Source: Ectothiorhodospiraceae bacterium
Lineage (GTDB): Bacteria; Pseudomonadota; Gammaproteobacteria; SZUA-152
Assembly (NCBI GenBank): GCA_002401775.2
Contig: NVUB02000141.1
Span: 1-46,795, forward strand
Direction: 5' to 3'
Length of the DNA: 46,795 nucleotides
Shown here: one piece after another, positions 17,414 to 26,591 of the stretch
How the letters are laid out: every line of letters starts with the position of its first letter
How positions within the stretch are numbered: position 1 is the stretch's first letter
Made by a program: the position numbers and the translations under genes
Notes under the pieces: generated by a model
The model's input: only the letters and a program-made list of their open reading frames with translations
Told to the model about the DNA's origin: nothing
Database searches by the model: none

Positions 17414-18970
17414 TTATGAAATCCTTCGGTCTCCTTTTCTCCTTTCATTTACGGCGCGTGGTTTGGATTTCCGGTATATCACTGCCGATTTGTGCAGGGC
17501 CATTTCTTGTAGCCAGCGTTCGCCTTCTGCATCGACATAACTGATTTCTCGTAAGTCGATGCAGAGTGGGGAGTCTTCGTTGGAAAATGTCTTGATTTTT
17601 CTTTCTAGGAAAGGAAGGGACCCATAATAAAGGCTGCCTTTAATGGTCAGCATATTATTAATGAGTGTTGTTTGAGGGTGCAGTTTGTGCCATTTGAAAT
17701 ACATGAGGGCTAGTATTGACCCGACAATTACGGCACCAAATAATCCGAACACGTGTACAGAAATAAAGGCACTGGAAAAAACAACGGCTTCCGGCCAACT
17801 GGAAAAGTGTGGGCGTATATCGGACCAGCTAATCATATTTGCGCCGACGATCATAATAACGGCTGCCATTGCGGGTATTGGAATGATTGCAATCAGGTCT
17901 GAAAAAACAAGTACTAGCGCCAGTAAAATAAAGGCAGAAGATACGGCGGCCAGACGAGTTTTGGGTTTCATTGAAAACATAAGCCACATGCGATTGAACG
18001 AGGCGCATGTGGGCATGGATGACAAAAATGGCAGAATACAATTACTAACGGCATCTGCTTTAACGCATTCTATGCTGTCGACGTGTTGAGCCATTTTACG
18101 GTTCATGCGTCTCATGGCTGCAACGGACTGGAAAAGGCCCAGCATGGCCAATGCAAAAGCACCGGGTATAATGGCAATAATATCGGGCAGGGCTTCTTGA
18201 GTGAATAATGGAAATGAAGGGAATACAAAACCGATAGCCGAAAAATCTGCGGTTTGTTCTATGAGGGTGTTTTCCAGTCCGTAGGTTTTGTTTAAGTATT
18301 CCGAATAGAGAGTGCCTGCGACTATACCGACTAAAATTCCCCAGTTTTTAATACGGTCAAAGCTGCGAATAATGAGCGCTGAAATAAGCGTTACCATGCC
18401 TATTTGTATCGCGTACATATTACCAAATTCGATTACTGATAAAAAACTGTGCCATGCAATCATCAATGGCCATTCAACTTCCGTGTTTATTGGCAGCCCT
18501 CCAAAGGCGGTTATCGATTTAAGTATAAGGAATAAGCCAATCCCGACGATCATGCCATTGATGACGGCTTCACTCATCAGGTCCATCAATTTTGCCAATG
18601 GTCGAATGATGACAAATAACATTTGAATTAATCCTGCCATGAGGACTAGCGTGAGTGCGTAACCTATATAGTCTGTGCCAAATTGTGGGGCGACCGGTAA
18701 TAGTGTGACACCCATAACCGCAGATAATGTGCTATTTGGGCCGCCGTGAAACACCCGCGAGGGGTTAAGCCATGCAGTAATCAGTACGCCCCACACTGCC
18801 GCATAAATTCCGAAATAGGGGGGTACACCTGCTAGGGTTGTTGAGAAGGCGATTGCCTGCGGAAGCACTACAACCGCCAGTGTGAGTCCTATTAACAAGT
18901 CATTGGCGATATCTTTACGATTCAGTTTGGTGATCTTGCTTGAGAGTGAACTTAATAAATTATTTTGCAT
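17414..18970 (-). CDS. SulP-family anion (sulfate) transporter with STAS domain
   Basis: The protein is about 518 residues. It has the SulP transmembrane core (GLTLAVVVLPQAIAFSTTLAGVPP near the N terminus, then about 10-12 hydrophobic helices) and a C-terminal STAS domain with CIDLREISYVDAEG. The family moves sulfate, bicarbonate or other anions. I favour ATG 18970, one base after the upstream stop; in-frame starts at 19006 (ATG) and 19033 (TTG) overlap the upstream gene. Sharing an operon with TsdA-like cytochromes suggests sulfate or thiosulfate as substrate, which is inference. The basic C-terminal tail has four or more Arg/Lys. Confidence 0.85.
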   Translation of the reverse strand: MQNNLLSSLSSKITKLNRKDIANDLLIGLTLAVVVLPQAIAFSTTLAGVPPYFGIYAAVWGVLITAWLNPSRVFHGGPNSTLSAVMGVTLLPVAPQFGTDYIGYALTLVLMAGLIQMLFVIIRPLAKLMDLMSEAVINGMIVGIGLFLILKSITAFGGLPINTEVEWPLMIAWHSFLSVIEFGNMYAIQIGMVTLISALIIRSFDRIKNWGILVGIVAGTLYSEYLNKTYGLENTLIEQTADFSAIGFVFPSFPLFTQEALPDIIAIIPGAFALAMLGLFQSVAAMRRMNRKMAQHVDSIECVKADAVSNCILPFLSSMPTCASFNRMWLMFSMKPKTRLAAVSSAFILLALVLVFSDLIAIIPIPAMAAVIMIVGANMISWSDIRPHFSSWPEAVVFSSAFISVHVFGLFGAVIVGSILALMYFKWHKLHPQTTLINNMLTIKGSLYYGSLPFLERKIKTFSNEDSPLCIDLREISYVDAEGERWLQEMALHKSAVIYRKSKPRAVNERRKGDRRIS

Positions 18971-18971
18971 A

Positions 18972-20084
18972 TTATTGTGTTGAAATGTTATTCGCTTGTT
19001 CTTCATGCGGTAGTTCAACGTTAATAAGTTCAAGGTTAATAAGTTCTACGAGAGGTGGCAGGGTATGCATCATTATTTGTTGCCATGCGGCCGAAACAGG
19101 CCCTTCCCTGTCGCCGGCGGGCCTCGGCATGTTGCCAATGTAAAAGGCGATGTCGCGACAGTCCTGATTGGTTAATGTGTTTTCTTCACCTAATGGCATA
19201 TTTCTACAAATAAATCCTGGCAAAATAGTTGATACAAAACGGAAATAATTTCGTGATTGTCGGTTAAAGGAATTGGGGCCAGCGACAGCGGGATAAATTA
19301 CTTTTCCTTCTGTAACGGTACCGAGACCATTTTTTCCATGGCAATGAGCGCATTTTTGTTGGTAAAGCTGCACCCCGCGCACGTAGTCATCACCTCGCTT
19401 GAAGGTTGCCGATGCCGGGATTTCATCAATACCCTGTTCCGGATAGCGATGTTGGGTTTGTAAATTGACGGCGCCGGAAAGAAAGCGACTATAGGCTGTT
19501 ATGTCACGAATTACGTCATCAAATATGTTGGGCTTGTATCCGTTTGAAGAGTTAATAAAACATTGCATTTGTCGAAGCTCAAAGGGCAAGAGCAAGCCGG
19601 TAAAGCGATCATAGGCATCCCCTCCGTTCGACCATGAAGCGCCAAGACTTAAAGATCCAATGAGTCGGTCACCGTTTGTGCCCTGCTTGTCGCCTGCCCC
19701 CTGGTGACAATGGTCGCAGCTGGTGTGGTTGCCTCGGATGTAACGTGTTGCATTCCAGCGCTCAAGCGCTGATTCAGCGTATTGCCCCTGTGTGTCATCA
19801 ATAATATTGCAACCTCGCTGTATGGCACGAATGTCTTCTGCTGAATAGGGGGTTCGTAATACAGGGTTTTCTGCGTTTTGTTGGCGGTAAGGCGTTGAAT
19901 AATAATTTCCCGTAGTCAGGGCATATTTTTTCAGTTTTTGCTCGCAGTTTGGTGTGAGTTTTACGACGGTGTTTCTAAAAAGTTCACGTTTTTCATGTGT
20001 GTAATCTGCATAAAAATAAATGCCCATTAACAAAATGATGATCACGCTAATACGGATATATTTTCGAGTGTGTGGGTATCTCAT
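18972..20084 (-). CDS. dihaem c-type cytochrome, TsdA-like thiosulfate dehydrogenase
   Basis: The 370-residue protein has an N-terminal membrane anchor (about residues 10-28) and two haem c sites, CDHCH (123-127) and CAHCH (245-249). Between them the pattern QMQCFINSSNGYKP with Cys175 matches the SoxA/TsdA fold, in which a cysteine is an axial haem ligand. RNMPLG (Met about 296) fits a Met ligand for the second haem. TsdA oxidises two thiosulfates to tetrathionate, or the reverse. The start overlaps the stop of the preceding cytochrome gene by 4 bases. The sure part is a dihaem cytochrome; thiosulfate as substrate is inferred from the motif. Confidence 0.8.
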   Translation of the reverse strand: MRYPHTRKYIRISVIIILLMGIYFYADYTHEKRELFRNTVVKLTPNCEQKLKKYALTTGNYYSTPYRQQNAENPVLRTPYSAEDIRAIQRGCNIIDDTQGQYAESALERWNATRYIRGNHTSCDHCHQGAGDKQGTNGDRLIGSLSLGASWSNGGDAYDRFTGLLLPFELRQMQCFINSSNGYKPNIFDDVIRDITAYSRFLSGAVNLQTQHRYPEQGIDEIPASATFKRGDDYVRGVQLYQQKCAHCHGKNGLGTVTEGKVIYPAVAGPNSFNRQSRNYFRFVSTILPGFICRNMPLGEENTLTNQDCRDIAFYIGNMPRPAGDREGPVSAAWQQIMMHTLPPLVELINLELINVELPHEEQANNISTQ

Positions 20085-20596
20085 GGCTTGAATGTCTCTT
20101 TAATAGAGCCTTCAACCAGTTGTAAATCATGGGCTACCATACGGGAAAAAATGCGGATGTCTCTAATGGCGGGGTCGTAGATTGTGGGCGCAAAGCCATC
20201 CAGTTGTTTTATGTAGCAGCGCACGACTTTTTCTTCAAAAGAAATACGTTTTCCGTATTTTTCATCGAATCGGTCGGAGTTGACGAATGCGTAGGCCAGG
20301 TCTTCCGGGCTATGGCAGCTACTGCACGTATTATTTTTTGAAGTTGCCGTTTTACGTGTGAATCGCCAGGCTGAGTCATAGGTTTTGTTAAATAGTGAAT
20401 GACCACTGCGTATCGCACGGACGAAGTATCCATCTTGCCCGAAACGTTCAACGCCATACTGGTTGCTAAAGGCCTGCCAGTTTTTATTCAGTTCGAGGTC
20501 GGGTTGTCCGGGTAAATTGTCACCAGAAAAATGATGTGACAAAATCACAAACACGATCAGTAATAAAAATTTTATGGGCAATGATAATATTTTCAT
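20081..20596 (-). CDS. monohaem c-type cytochrome, half-length paralogue of the TsdA-like protein
   Basis: The 171-residue protein has an N-terminal signal or anchor (about residues 5-20), one haem site CSSCH (91-95), and VVRCYIKQLDGFAPTIYDP with Cys127. That last part aligns clearly with the QCFINSSNGYKPNIFDD region of the dihaem protein downstream, including the following I-RDI-x-x-(F/Y)SR. It therefore looks like a single SoxA/TsdA-type N-terminal domain lacking the second haem domain. It is the first gene of the operon and overlaps the next by ATGA. It may be an electron acceptor or a TsdA subunit. Confidence 0.75.
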   Translation of the reverse strand: MKILSLPIKFLLLIVFVILSHHFSGDNLPGQPDLELNKNWQAFSNQYGVERFGQDGYFVRAIRSGHSLFNKTYDSAWRFTRKTATSKNNTCSSCHSPEDLAYAFVNSDRFDEKYGKRISFEEKVVRCYIKQLDGFAPTIYDPAIRDIRIFSRMVAHDLQLVEGSIKETFKP

Positions 20597-20680
20597 ATGA
20601 CGTGAGTGCGTTATAAACGTTGATTATATTCGGGGGTGAGTATCACATACGATACGGAATAAATGTTTATTGTTGAGCAC

Positions 20681-20770
20681 TATTACCCTGTTAATGGGGT
20701 AATACTCATGGGATGACTGTTTCGTTGAATGACCTCGTTGAATGGCCTCGTTTAATGATCTCGTTGAATA
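20681..20770. repeat. hairpin and 14-bp tandem repeat in the divergent cytochrome-tmcA gap
   Basis: TATTACCC (20681-20688) pairs perfectly with 20697-20704. Right after it, four degenerate copies of a 14-base unit around CTCGTTGAATGAC run from about 20724 to 20770. Both lie in the 240-base region between divergent genes, where promoters for both directions must sit. Neither is an obvious terminator. Confidence 0.6.
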
Positions 20771-20836
20771 TGACTGGTTTTGAGCGTGACTCTACTTGCC
20801 GTATGAAACACGCTGCTTGCTGACCTGTCGATTCTC

Positions 20837-23119
20837 ATGGAGTGGTATGATCCGAAAATGACCATAAGACTTGAAGATATTAGCGCCGAGCTGTTTTCGC
20901 AGTGGCGCAGGCGTTTAATCGCTAATCGGCAACGTGGCACGCTGGTGATTTCGGGAGACGTCAATTGGTGTCGCCAGATGGCAATGCGGTTTTTTGCGAA
21001 CTCAGGCCCGGAATCGATTTGCTGGATATCGAACATTGAGCAACCGGATTTAGTGATTTTAAATGCAAAACAAGCCTTGGGGTTATTAGGGCAGGAGCAT
21101 GAAGTCATTGTTTTTGATGCGCATGCCGGGTTTGATGCCGACGCCTTTGGGGCGGTGAGCGGTACCATTGTCAGTGGTGGTTTGTTGGTGCTGTTATGTC
21201 CTCCACTGGACGAGTGGCCGGGGTTTGCTGACCCTGCGGCGCAGTCTATTGCGGTATGGCCGTATGAAACGGGAGATTTGCCCGGGCGGTTTTTGCAACG
21301 CATGGCCCGTTTGGTAGCGGCGACAGTATCCTTAAAAAGTGAAACGACTCTGGTGACGCCAATTGAGGTTTGTGGTGCCATCGTTGCGGATGAACACAGC
21401 GCAAAAGACTCGATTACGGACACGGGTACTGGGTGTAGGCCGGAATGTCGTACACAGGATCAAGGTAATGCCATTGCGGCAATTGAACATGTGCTGTTGG
21501 GACATCGGCGACGGCCATTGGTGTTGGTGGCGGATCGTGGACGTGGCAAATCAGCAGCGCTGGGTATAGCCGCTGCGCAACGGGTAACAGACTGTGTGAA
21601 CAACCCGAAGGGGCGAGATTTATACATTATTGTTACTGCGCCACGTTTAGCGGCGGTCGGCTGCTTGTTTCACCATGCAGCAGAGCGATTGCCAGAGGCA
21701 GAAACCAGGCCGGGCCAGATTAAATGGAAAAATACCTATATTCAGTTTGTGGCGCCGGATGAGCTTTGTGCCAACTTGCCGAAGGCGGATCTGGTATTGG
21801 TGGATGAGGCGGCCGCTATTCCTGTGAGTATTTTGCAACCGCTGTTAAATCATTATTCTCGTATTGTATTTTCAACGACGACCCACGGTTATGAAGGCAC
21901 TGGGCGAGGCTTCGCGGTCCGTTTTCGTCAAATTCTTAATGAGCAGACTCCTGAATGGACGGAGTTACATCTGCAAGAACCGATTCGCTGGGCACAAGGT
22001 GACCCGTTGGAAAGGCTGGTATTTGATAGCCTGTTACTGGATGCGGGCTGTGACGATGACGATGCGGCGTTGGTCGCAATGGATGTTGCTACGCTTACGG
22101 TGCAACGAATATCCCGTGATCAATTGCTGGATGATGAGGCGTTACTAGGCCAAATATTTGGTTTGTTGGTGGTGGCCCATTACCGTACACGGCCCAATGA
22201 TTTGCGTAACCTGCTTGATGGGCCGGGATTGGCTATCTATATAATGTTAAAGCAGGGCGCTGTGTTGGCGACGGCATTGGTAAGCACTGAAGGTGGTTTT
22301 GATGCGTCTCTCATTGAAGATATTGCCTCTGGACAACGTCGCCCACGTGGACACTTGATTCCACAATCGCTAGTGGCTCATGTTGGCGTTAAAACCGCCG
22401 GTGAATTGCGTTGTGCGCGGGTGATGCGAATCGCAGTGCATCCGGCATTGCAACGGCGTGGCCTGGGACAACAAATGTTACGACACATAAAAATACAGGC
22501 AAAAGATCAGGGGGCTGATTTGTTGGGTGCTAGTTTCGGCGCAACACCTGCATTGCTGGCATTTTGGCGCAGCGAATCATTGTGGCCGGTGCGCGTTGGT
22601 TTTCGTCGGGGTAAAGCCAGTGGTGAGCATTCGGTGATGGTTTTGTCTGCGCTGAGCACGGCGGGCAAGGCTGTTGTGGCTGAGGCACGACAGCGCATGT
22701 TGGAAGACTTGCCTCTGTGTTTGGCAGATCCCTTGTCCCAGTTGGATGCAACGATTGTAGCGGCCTTCTTGTTACGGCCACCAGGACAACAGCAATCAGG
22801 ACAAAGACGTTCTGACTTGCCGGAAATGACAGGTGGCGGCAGGATTCAATATGACTCCGGCCGTGATTTTGACAGCGTGTGTGCTTTTGTGAATAAGGCG
22901 CGTAACTATGAAGACTGCTTGGCTTCCATTTGGCGTTTTCTCTTGTGTGCCGCTCTACCTGACCCGCAAAAGTGTGATACTGAACAAGCGGTATTGATTA
23001 ACAAGGTATTGCAAAAACAACCGTGGTCGATGGTTGCTAAGCGTTATGGCCTGGCCGGGAAAACGGAGGTGCTTCAGTGTATGCGACGAGGGCTTTTGCA
23101 ATTATTGGAGCAGAATTGA
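20837..23119 (+). CDS. tmcA: tRNA(Met) cytidine acetyltransferase TmcA
   Basis: TmcA makes N4-acetylcytidine at position 34 of elongator tRNA-Met, using acetyl-CoA and ATP. The 760-residue product has an N-terminal domain and an RNA-helicase-like ATPase domain with a P-loop ADRGRGKSAALG (about residues 232-243) and LVDEAAAIPV as the Walker B. A GNAT acetyltransferase domain follows, with MRIAVHPALQRRGLGQQML (about 531-549), then a C-terminal helical tail. It is somewhat longer than the roughly 670-residue E. coli enzyme. The start is ATG 20837 or ATG 20858. Its substrate tRNA is the type encoded at 8865. Confidence 0.95.
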   Translation: MEWYDPKMTIRLEDISAELFSQWRRRLIANRQRGTLVISGDVNWCRQMAMRFFANSGPESICWISNIEQPDLVILNAKQALGLLGQEHEVIVFDAHAGFDADAFGAVSGTIVSGGLLVLLCPPLDEWPGFADPAAQSIAVWPYETGDLPGRFLQRMARLVAATVSLKSETTLVTPIEVCGAIVADEHSAKDSITDTGTGCRPECRTQDQGNAIAAIEHVLLGHRRRPLVLVADRGRGKSAALGIAAAQRVTDCVNNPKGRDLYIIVTAPRLAAVGCLFHHAAERLPEAETRPGQIKWKNTYIQFVAPDELCANLPKADLVLVDEAAAIPVSILQPLLNHYSRIVFSTTTHGYEGTGRGFAVRFRQILNEQTPEWTELHLQEPIRWAQGDPLERLVFDSLLLDAGCDDDDAALVAMDVATLTVQRISRDQLLDDEALLGQIFGLLVVAHYRTRPNDLRNLLDGPGLAIYIMLKQGAVLATALVSTEGGFDASLIEDIASGQRRPRGHLIPQSLVAHVGVKTAGELRCARVMRIAVHPALQRRGLGQQMLRHIKIQAKDQGADLLGASFGATPALLAFWRSESLWPVRVGFRRGKASGEHSVMVLSALSTAGKAVVAEARQRMLEDLPLCLADPLSQLDATIVAAFLLRPPGQQQSGQRRSDLPEMTGGGRIQYDSGRDFDSVCAFVNKARNYEDCLASIWRFLLCAALPDPQKCDTEQAVLINKVLQKQPWSMVAKRYGLAGKTEVLQCMRRGLLQLLEQN

Positions 23120-23319
23120 TGGTTATCAGATCGGTATTTTATTGAAAGGGTCATATTACCGTGAAAAACGTGACGATTTTTTTGCACTCGTCTATCGCAG
23201 TGGTTACAGTGGGGATTATGCAGAATTACGATCTGAGCGTTACGACTTGAAAGCCATCGGTTCTGTTTAATACCACAAGGTTTAATACCACAAACCATTA
23301 ATGATAAAAGGACATTATC
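23120..23319. other. gap between tmcA and the patatin gene
   Basis: An open frame continues to 23270 in a different frame from tmcA and has plausible composition, but no start codon with a ribosome site belongs to it. I leave it unassigned. AAAGGAC upstream of 23320 serves the next gene. Confidence 0.4.
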
Positions 23320-24420
23320 ATGCTTGAACCAAAACTATCTGCAGTTGCCGCGAAACTCACTGAACTAAAAGCCAATGGCCCCATGACGGTGCTTGATACT
23401 GGGCAATTAGGCGCTCGCCTGGAAGGCGTTAGTGTGCCCTCCAAGGCTGATGCGGTATTCGAAGGTGGCGGCGTTAAAGGCATTGCCTTGGCAGGCGCCA
23501 TCGCGGCGGCGGAAAAACTCGGCGTACAATGGCAGCGGGTTGCCGGCACGAGTGCCGGGGCCATTACGGCTTGCTTGTTGGCGGCAGGTTATACCGGTGA
23601 GGAGCTCATACCAATCCTTGCTGAAGAAATGAAGTTTGATGAATTCATGGATACGGATTTTGTCGACAATATCCCTTTTCTCGGGAAGATTGCTTCCGCT
23701 CTTTTTGAAAAGGGGATTTATGAAGGCGACTATTTCGAAGACTGGATGGCTGAAAAACTCAAAGCCAAAGACGTTGAAACTTTTGGCGACCTAATGGATG
23801 AGAACGGTGTGTCACGTTTGAAGCTGATCGCCTCCGATGTTACACGACGTGAAATGATTGTTTTGCCAGACGATTTACCGAAGTATGGTATCGACCCGGC
23901 CACATTCTCAGTGGCAAGAGCTGCCCGTATGAGTATGAGTATTCCCTACTTCTTCGAGCCAGTCGAACTTAGTGTTAAAGAACCCTATGACGATGACATA
24001 AAGAAAAATAAACGTAAACGTCGCAAGTGTTTTATTGTGGATGGTGGCCTGCTGTCCAATTTCCCAGTGTGGTTGTTTGATGCTAAAAAAGGTACGCCCC
24101 CGCAGTGGCCAACTTATGGCTTTAAGTTGTTGGAACCGGGTTGTACGGAGCCTTCACCGAGTAAATGGCCGCATCAATTTATTATGTCTTTAGTGTCAAC
24201 GATGCTGGATGCGCATGATAAAGCCTATATCGACAAAGCCAACTATAACCGCACCATTGGTATTCCGACGATGGGTATTCAAACCACCCAATTTGATTTG
24301 AGCCAGAATGATAAAAATCTTTTGTTGCGGTCAGGACAGGAAGCGGCGATCCAGTTTTTTAAAGATTGGGATTTTAATGCACATAATCAGGAGTTCCGCG
24401 CAGAATCATCAGGTAGCTAA
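23320..24420 (+). CDS. patatin-like phospholipase
   Basis: Patatin-like enzymes hydrolyse acyl esters of lipids with a Ser-Asp dyad. The 366-residue protein has the oxyanion loop GGGVKG (49-54), the nucleophile elbow GTSAG with Ser78, and the VDGG motif with Asp241. It has no signal peptide, so it is cytoplasmic or delivered by another route. A highly basic, Lys/Arg-rich loop directly precedes the DGG strand (about 226-237) and could contact membranes or nucleic acid. Start ATG 23320 follows AAAGGAC. A strong terminator ends the gene, so it is probably transcribed alone or with tmcA. Confidence 0.9.
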   Translation: MLEPKLSAVAAKLTELKANGPMTVLDTGQLGARLEGVSVPSKADAVFEGGGVKGIALAGAIAAAEKLGVQWQRVAGTSAGAITACLLAAGYTGEELIPILAEEMKFDEFMDTDFVDNIPFLGKIASALFEKGIYEGDYFEDWMAEKLKAKDVETFGDLMDENGVSRLKLIASDVTRREMIVLPDDLPKYGIDPATFSVARAARMSMSIPYFFEPVELSVKEPYDDDIKKNKRKRRKCFIVDGGLLSNFPVWLFDAKKGTPPQWPTYGFKLLEPGCTEPSPSKWPHQFIMSLVSTMLDAHDKAYIDKANYNRTIGIPTMGIQTTQFDLSQNDKNLLLRSGQEAAIQFFKDWDFNAHNQEFRAESSGS

Positions 24421-24482
24421 GATTGAGCCTGCTCTCGCGTAGGTCGTTTTTGGGCGAGGGAAAGATGAGGCTTTAGTAGACT

Positions 24483-24526
24483 CTCACCGCTAGTCTGGGC
24501 GTTCTGGAATAGCGGTGAGTGTTTTT
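24483..24526 (+). terminator. rho-independent terminator after the patatin gene
   Basis: CTCACCGCTA (24483-24492) pairs perfectly with 24510-24519 around a 17-base loop and is followed by TGTTTTT. It lies 62 bases after the stop codon. Confidence 0.85.
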
Positions 24527-24638
24527 AATGTTAATGCTGCTACGCTGTATATATGCTATGCGAACCACATCATTTTCGAGAGTGCCGGTTACTGGTTTTC
24601 GGGTTTGTCATTCTGCGTAATCACTTAACATGCACGGG

Positions 24639-24665
24639 TATGAAGGCTATGAAGGCTATGAAGGT
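24639..24665 (+). repeat. 9-bp tandem repeat at the 5' edge of msrA
   Basis: Three copies of TATGAAGGC (last one ending in T) occupy 24639-24665. They end just before the preferred msrA start and supply its AAGG ribosome-site bases. If translation began upstream at 24630, they would encode a YEG repeat. Confidence 0.75.
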
Positions 24666-24671
24666 CAGGAA

Positions 24672-25280
24672 ATGCTGACGGAGAGCGAAGCACTTCCGGG
24701 ACGAGATGAAAGTATACTGGTACCGGAAACACATTTTGTGAATGGTCACCCAATGCAGGACCCGTTTCCGCAAGGGGTACAGATGGCGATGTTTGGTATG
24801 GGCTGCTTTTGGGGTGCGGAGAAAGTCTTCTGGATTCAGCCAGGCGTGTACTCCACAGCAGTGGGTTACGCCGCCGGTATTACAAATAACCCGAATTACC
24901 AGGAAGTGTGTAGCGGCCAAACGGGCCACAATGAAGTGGTGAGAGTGATATTTGACCCTGATACGGTCTCGTATGCCGCACTATTGGCTTTATTCTGGCA
25001 AGGACATAATCCTACGCAGGGTATGCGTCAGGGGAATGACCGAGGCACACAATATCGGTCGGGAGTGTATGTGTATGATGAAGTACAACGCCAACAGGCG
25101 GAAGAAATGCAAGTTGAGTTTCAGGAAAAGCTGACTTCAGCGGGATTTCCAATGATAACGACGGAAGTACTGGCCGCACCCACCTTTTATTTTGCCGAAG
25201 AATACCACCAACAGTATTTAGCCAAAAACCCAGGTGGCTATTGTGGTTTGGGGGGGACGGGAGTGAACTTGTCAGAATAA
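24672..25280 (+). CDS. msrA: peptide methionine-(S)-S-oxide reductase MsrA
   Basis: MsrA repairs oxidised methionine in proteins. The product of about 202 residues has the active-site motif GCFWG (Cys45), the [24 protein letters not shown] signature part and [11 protein letters not shown], and ends with [12 protein letters not shown], which carries a resolving Cys. I chose ATG 24672 because the protein then begins [13 protein letters not shown], matching the usual N terminus, and AAGG and AGGA lie just upstream. An in-frame ATG at 24630 has no ribosome site and would add a YEG repeat. Confidence 0.93.
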   Translation: MLTESEALPGRDESILVPETHFVNGHPMQDPFPQGVQMAMFGMGCFWGAEKVFWIQPGVYSTAVGYAAGITNNPNYQEVCSGQTGHNEVVRVIFDPDTVSYAALLALFWQGHNPTQGMRQGNDRGTQYRSGVYVYDEVQRQQAEEMQVEFQEKLTSAGFPMITTEVLAAPTFYFAEEYHQQYLAKNPGGYCGLGGTGVNLSE

Positions 25281-25427
25281 TGGGTACTCATTAGTAGAAT
25301 TTCCCAGATTTTCCGACGGCTGCTTAATGTGTACTTAGTTTTCACCCAAGAGTGCCGTTGATACCTGTATCTTTTTTTCGGACTTGTGATGGACTTGTAT
25401 AGTAGGCTTCAGGTTTATTCGTAGTGA

Positions 25428-25988
25428 GTGCCCGGTATGTCGATGATCACACCGCAAAAAGTGACCGCATTTTGGTTTTCTGAAGCAGTACAGCCAATGT
25501 GGTTTGCCGCTACCCCTGAATTTGATGGGCAGCTACGGATGCAGTATCTCGACACTTACCATGCGGCGCTTAAGGGTGAGTTAGCCCATTGGGTAGACAC
25601 GCCAGAAGGCGCGCTGGCGCTGATAATTTGCCTTGATCAATTGCCATTAAATATGTTTCGTGGAGAGGCGGCGAGTTTTGAGGGGGAGCAAGCCTCCAGG
25701 GATGTCGCGATACAGGCCATAGACCGAGGTTTTGACCAAAATTTGAATGATCAGCAAAAGCTCTTTATGTACATGCCTTTTATGCATAGCGAGGATATTG
25801 CGGACCACGACAAAGTGCTGACCCTGTTTGAGCAGGCGGGTCTTACGGATAACCTGTACTGGGCCAGGCACCATCGTGATATTGTTGTGCGATTTGGCCG
25901 TTTTCCTCATCGAAATAAGATTTTAGGCCGAGAAAGTAGTCAGGAAGAACAAGAATACCTTGCTAGTAGCGAGGGTTTTAAGGGGTGA
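25428..25988 (+). CDS. DUF924 family protein
   Basis: The 186-residue protein matches DUF924, a helical TPR-like family found in bacteria and some plants, with no settled function. Recognisable parts are VTAFWFSE and MWFAATPEFD near the start, LALIICLDQLPLNMFRG in the middle, and the ARHHRDIVVRFGRFPHRN segment near the C terminus. The frame opens at GTG 25428, but ATG 25437 or ATG 25443 are equally possible. It is followed by a short hypothetical gene on the same strand. Confidence 0.85.
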   Translation: MPGMSMITPQKVTAFWFSEAVQPMWFAATPEFDGQLRMQYLDTYHAALKGELAHWVDTPEGALALIICLDQLPLNMFRGEAASFEGEQASRDVAIQAIDRGFDQNLNDQQKLFMYMPFMHSEDIADHDKVLTLFEQAGLTDNLYWARHHRDIVVRFGRFPHRNKILGRESSQEEQEYLASSEGFKG

Positions 25989-26109
25989 GTGTAATTATGC
26001 TATCGTCATATTGCATGGCAGAAGGCTTGAAGCGACCGCAATGAGTGGTTACACTTTTCATTATCGCTCCTGTTAGGGCATATTGAGAACGTCGTGAGAG
26101 GTAGAAATA

Positions 26110-26433
26110 GTGATTGAAGAATTAAAAGGTTTTGATGAAGAAGTGCCGAAGTGGGATGTTGCCCTCGAGGCGCTAACAAAAGAAGAAGCGGAAAAGCTGG
26201 GTCGGGGTTTGCGAATTGCTGAATTTCAACGTCTGGCAGCGGAACACGCTATTCGTTTTGACGACATTATGGTCACCATGTTTGAACTGGTTATCAATAA
26301 AGAATGGCGGTATGAGCAACCCGATGGTGTAGATCAGCCCATTAGCCGTGATGAAGTAGAAAAGTTGTACGTTGGTGGTCGTTTGAAAGAAGCCGATGTC
26401 AATGAGTACACCGGTCTTTGGACGCCAGTGTAG
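26110..26433 (+). CDS. short acidic protein of unknown function
   Basis: This gene is not recognised. The 107-residue product has no signal peptide, is rich in Glu and helix formers, and carries a repeated E-A-L-T-K-E-E-A-E pattern near residues 20-30 with a C-terminal EYTGLWTPV. GTG 26110 has GAGAGGTAG upstream, which supports a real start. Codon use resembles its neighbours. It stands alone, followed by a GC-rich hairpin. Confidence 0.6.
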   Translation: MIEELKGFDEEVPKWDVALEALTKEEAEKLGRGLRIAEFQRLAAEHAIRFDDIMVTMFELVINKEWRYEQPDGVDQPISRDEVEKLYVGGRLKEADVNEYTGLWTPV

Positions 26434-26480
26434 TTGAGCCAACAGATTGGGTTAACACAATTGGGTTAATACTACCGAAA

Positions 26481-26500
26481 ACGAGCCCGTATGGGCTCGT
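26481..26500. other. 8-bp GC-rich hairpin after the hypothetical gene
   Basis: ACGAGCCC (26481-26488) pairs perfectly with GGGCTCGT (26493-26500) around GTAT. It lies 48 bases after the stop. It lacks a T-run, so it may mark a 3' end without being a classical terminator. Just upstream, the unit AATTGGGTTAA is duplicated with minor changes. Confidence 0.5.
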
Positions 26501-26591
26501 GACCCTGATTTAGGGCTATCGCCTGACCCTGACCCAAGCCTGTATTTTCTGATTAGCCCCAATGACCGGGCCATTCCAAAACGAGAATATT

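Noticed and set aside
17685-18089. plus-strand open frame inside the SulP gene
   Set aside because: It is antisense to well-defined transmembrane helices and has no ribosome site.
23120-23270. possible small gene between tmcA and the patatin gene
   Set aside because: The frame has plausible residues but begins inside tmcA in another frame and has no start with a ribosome site.
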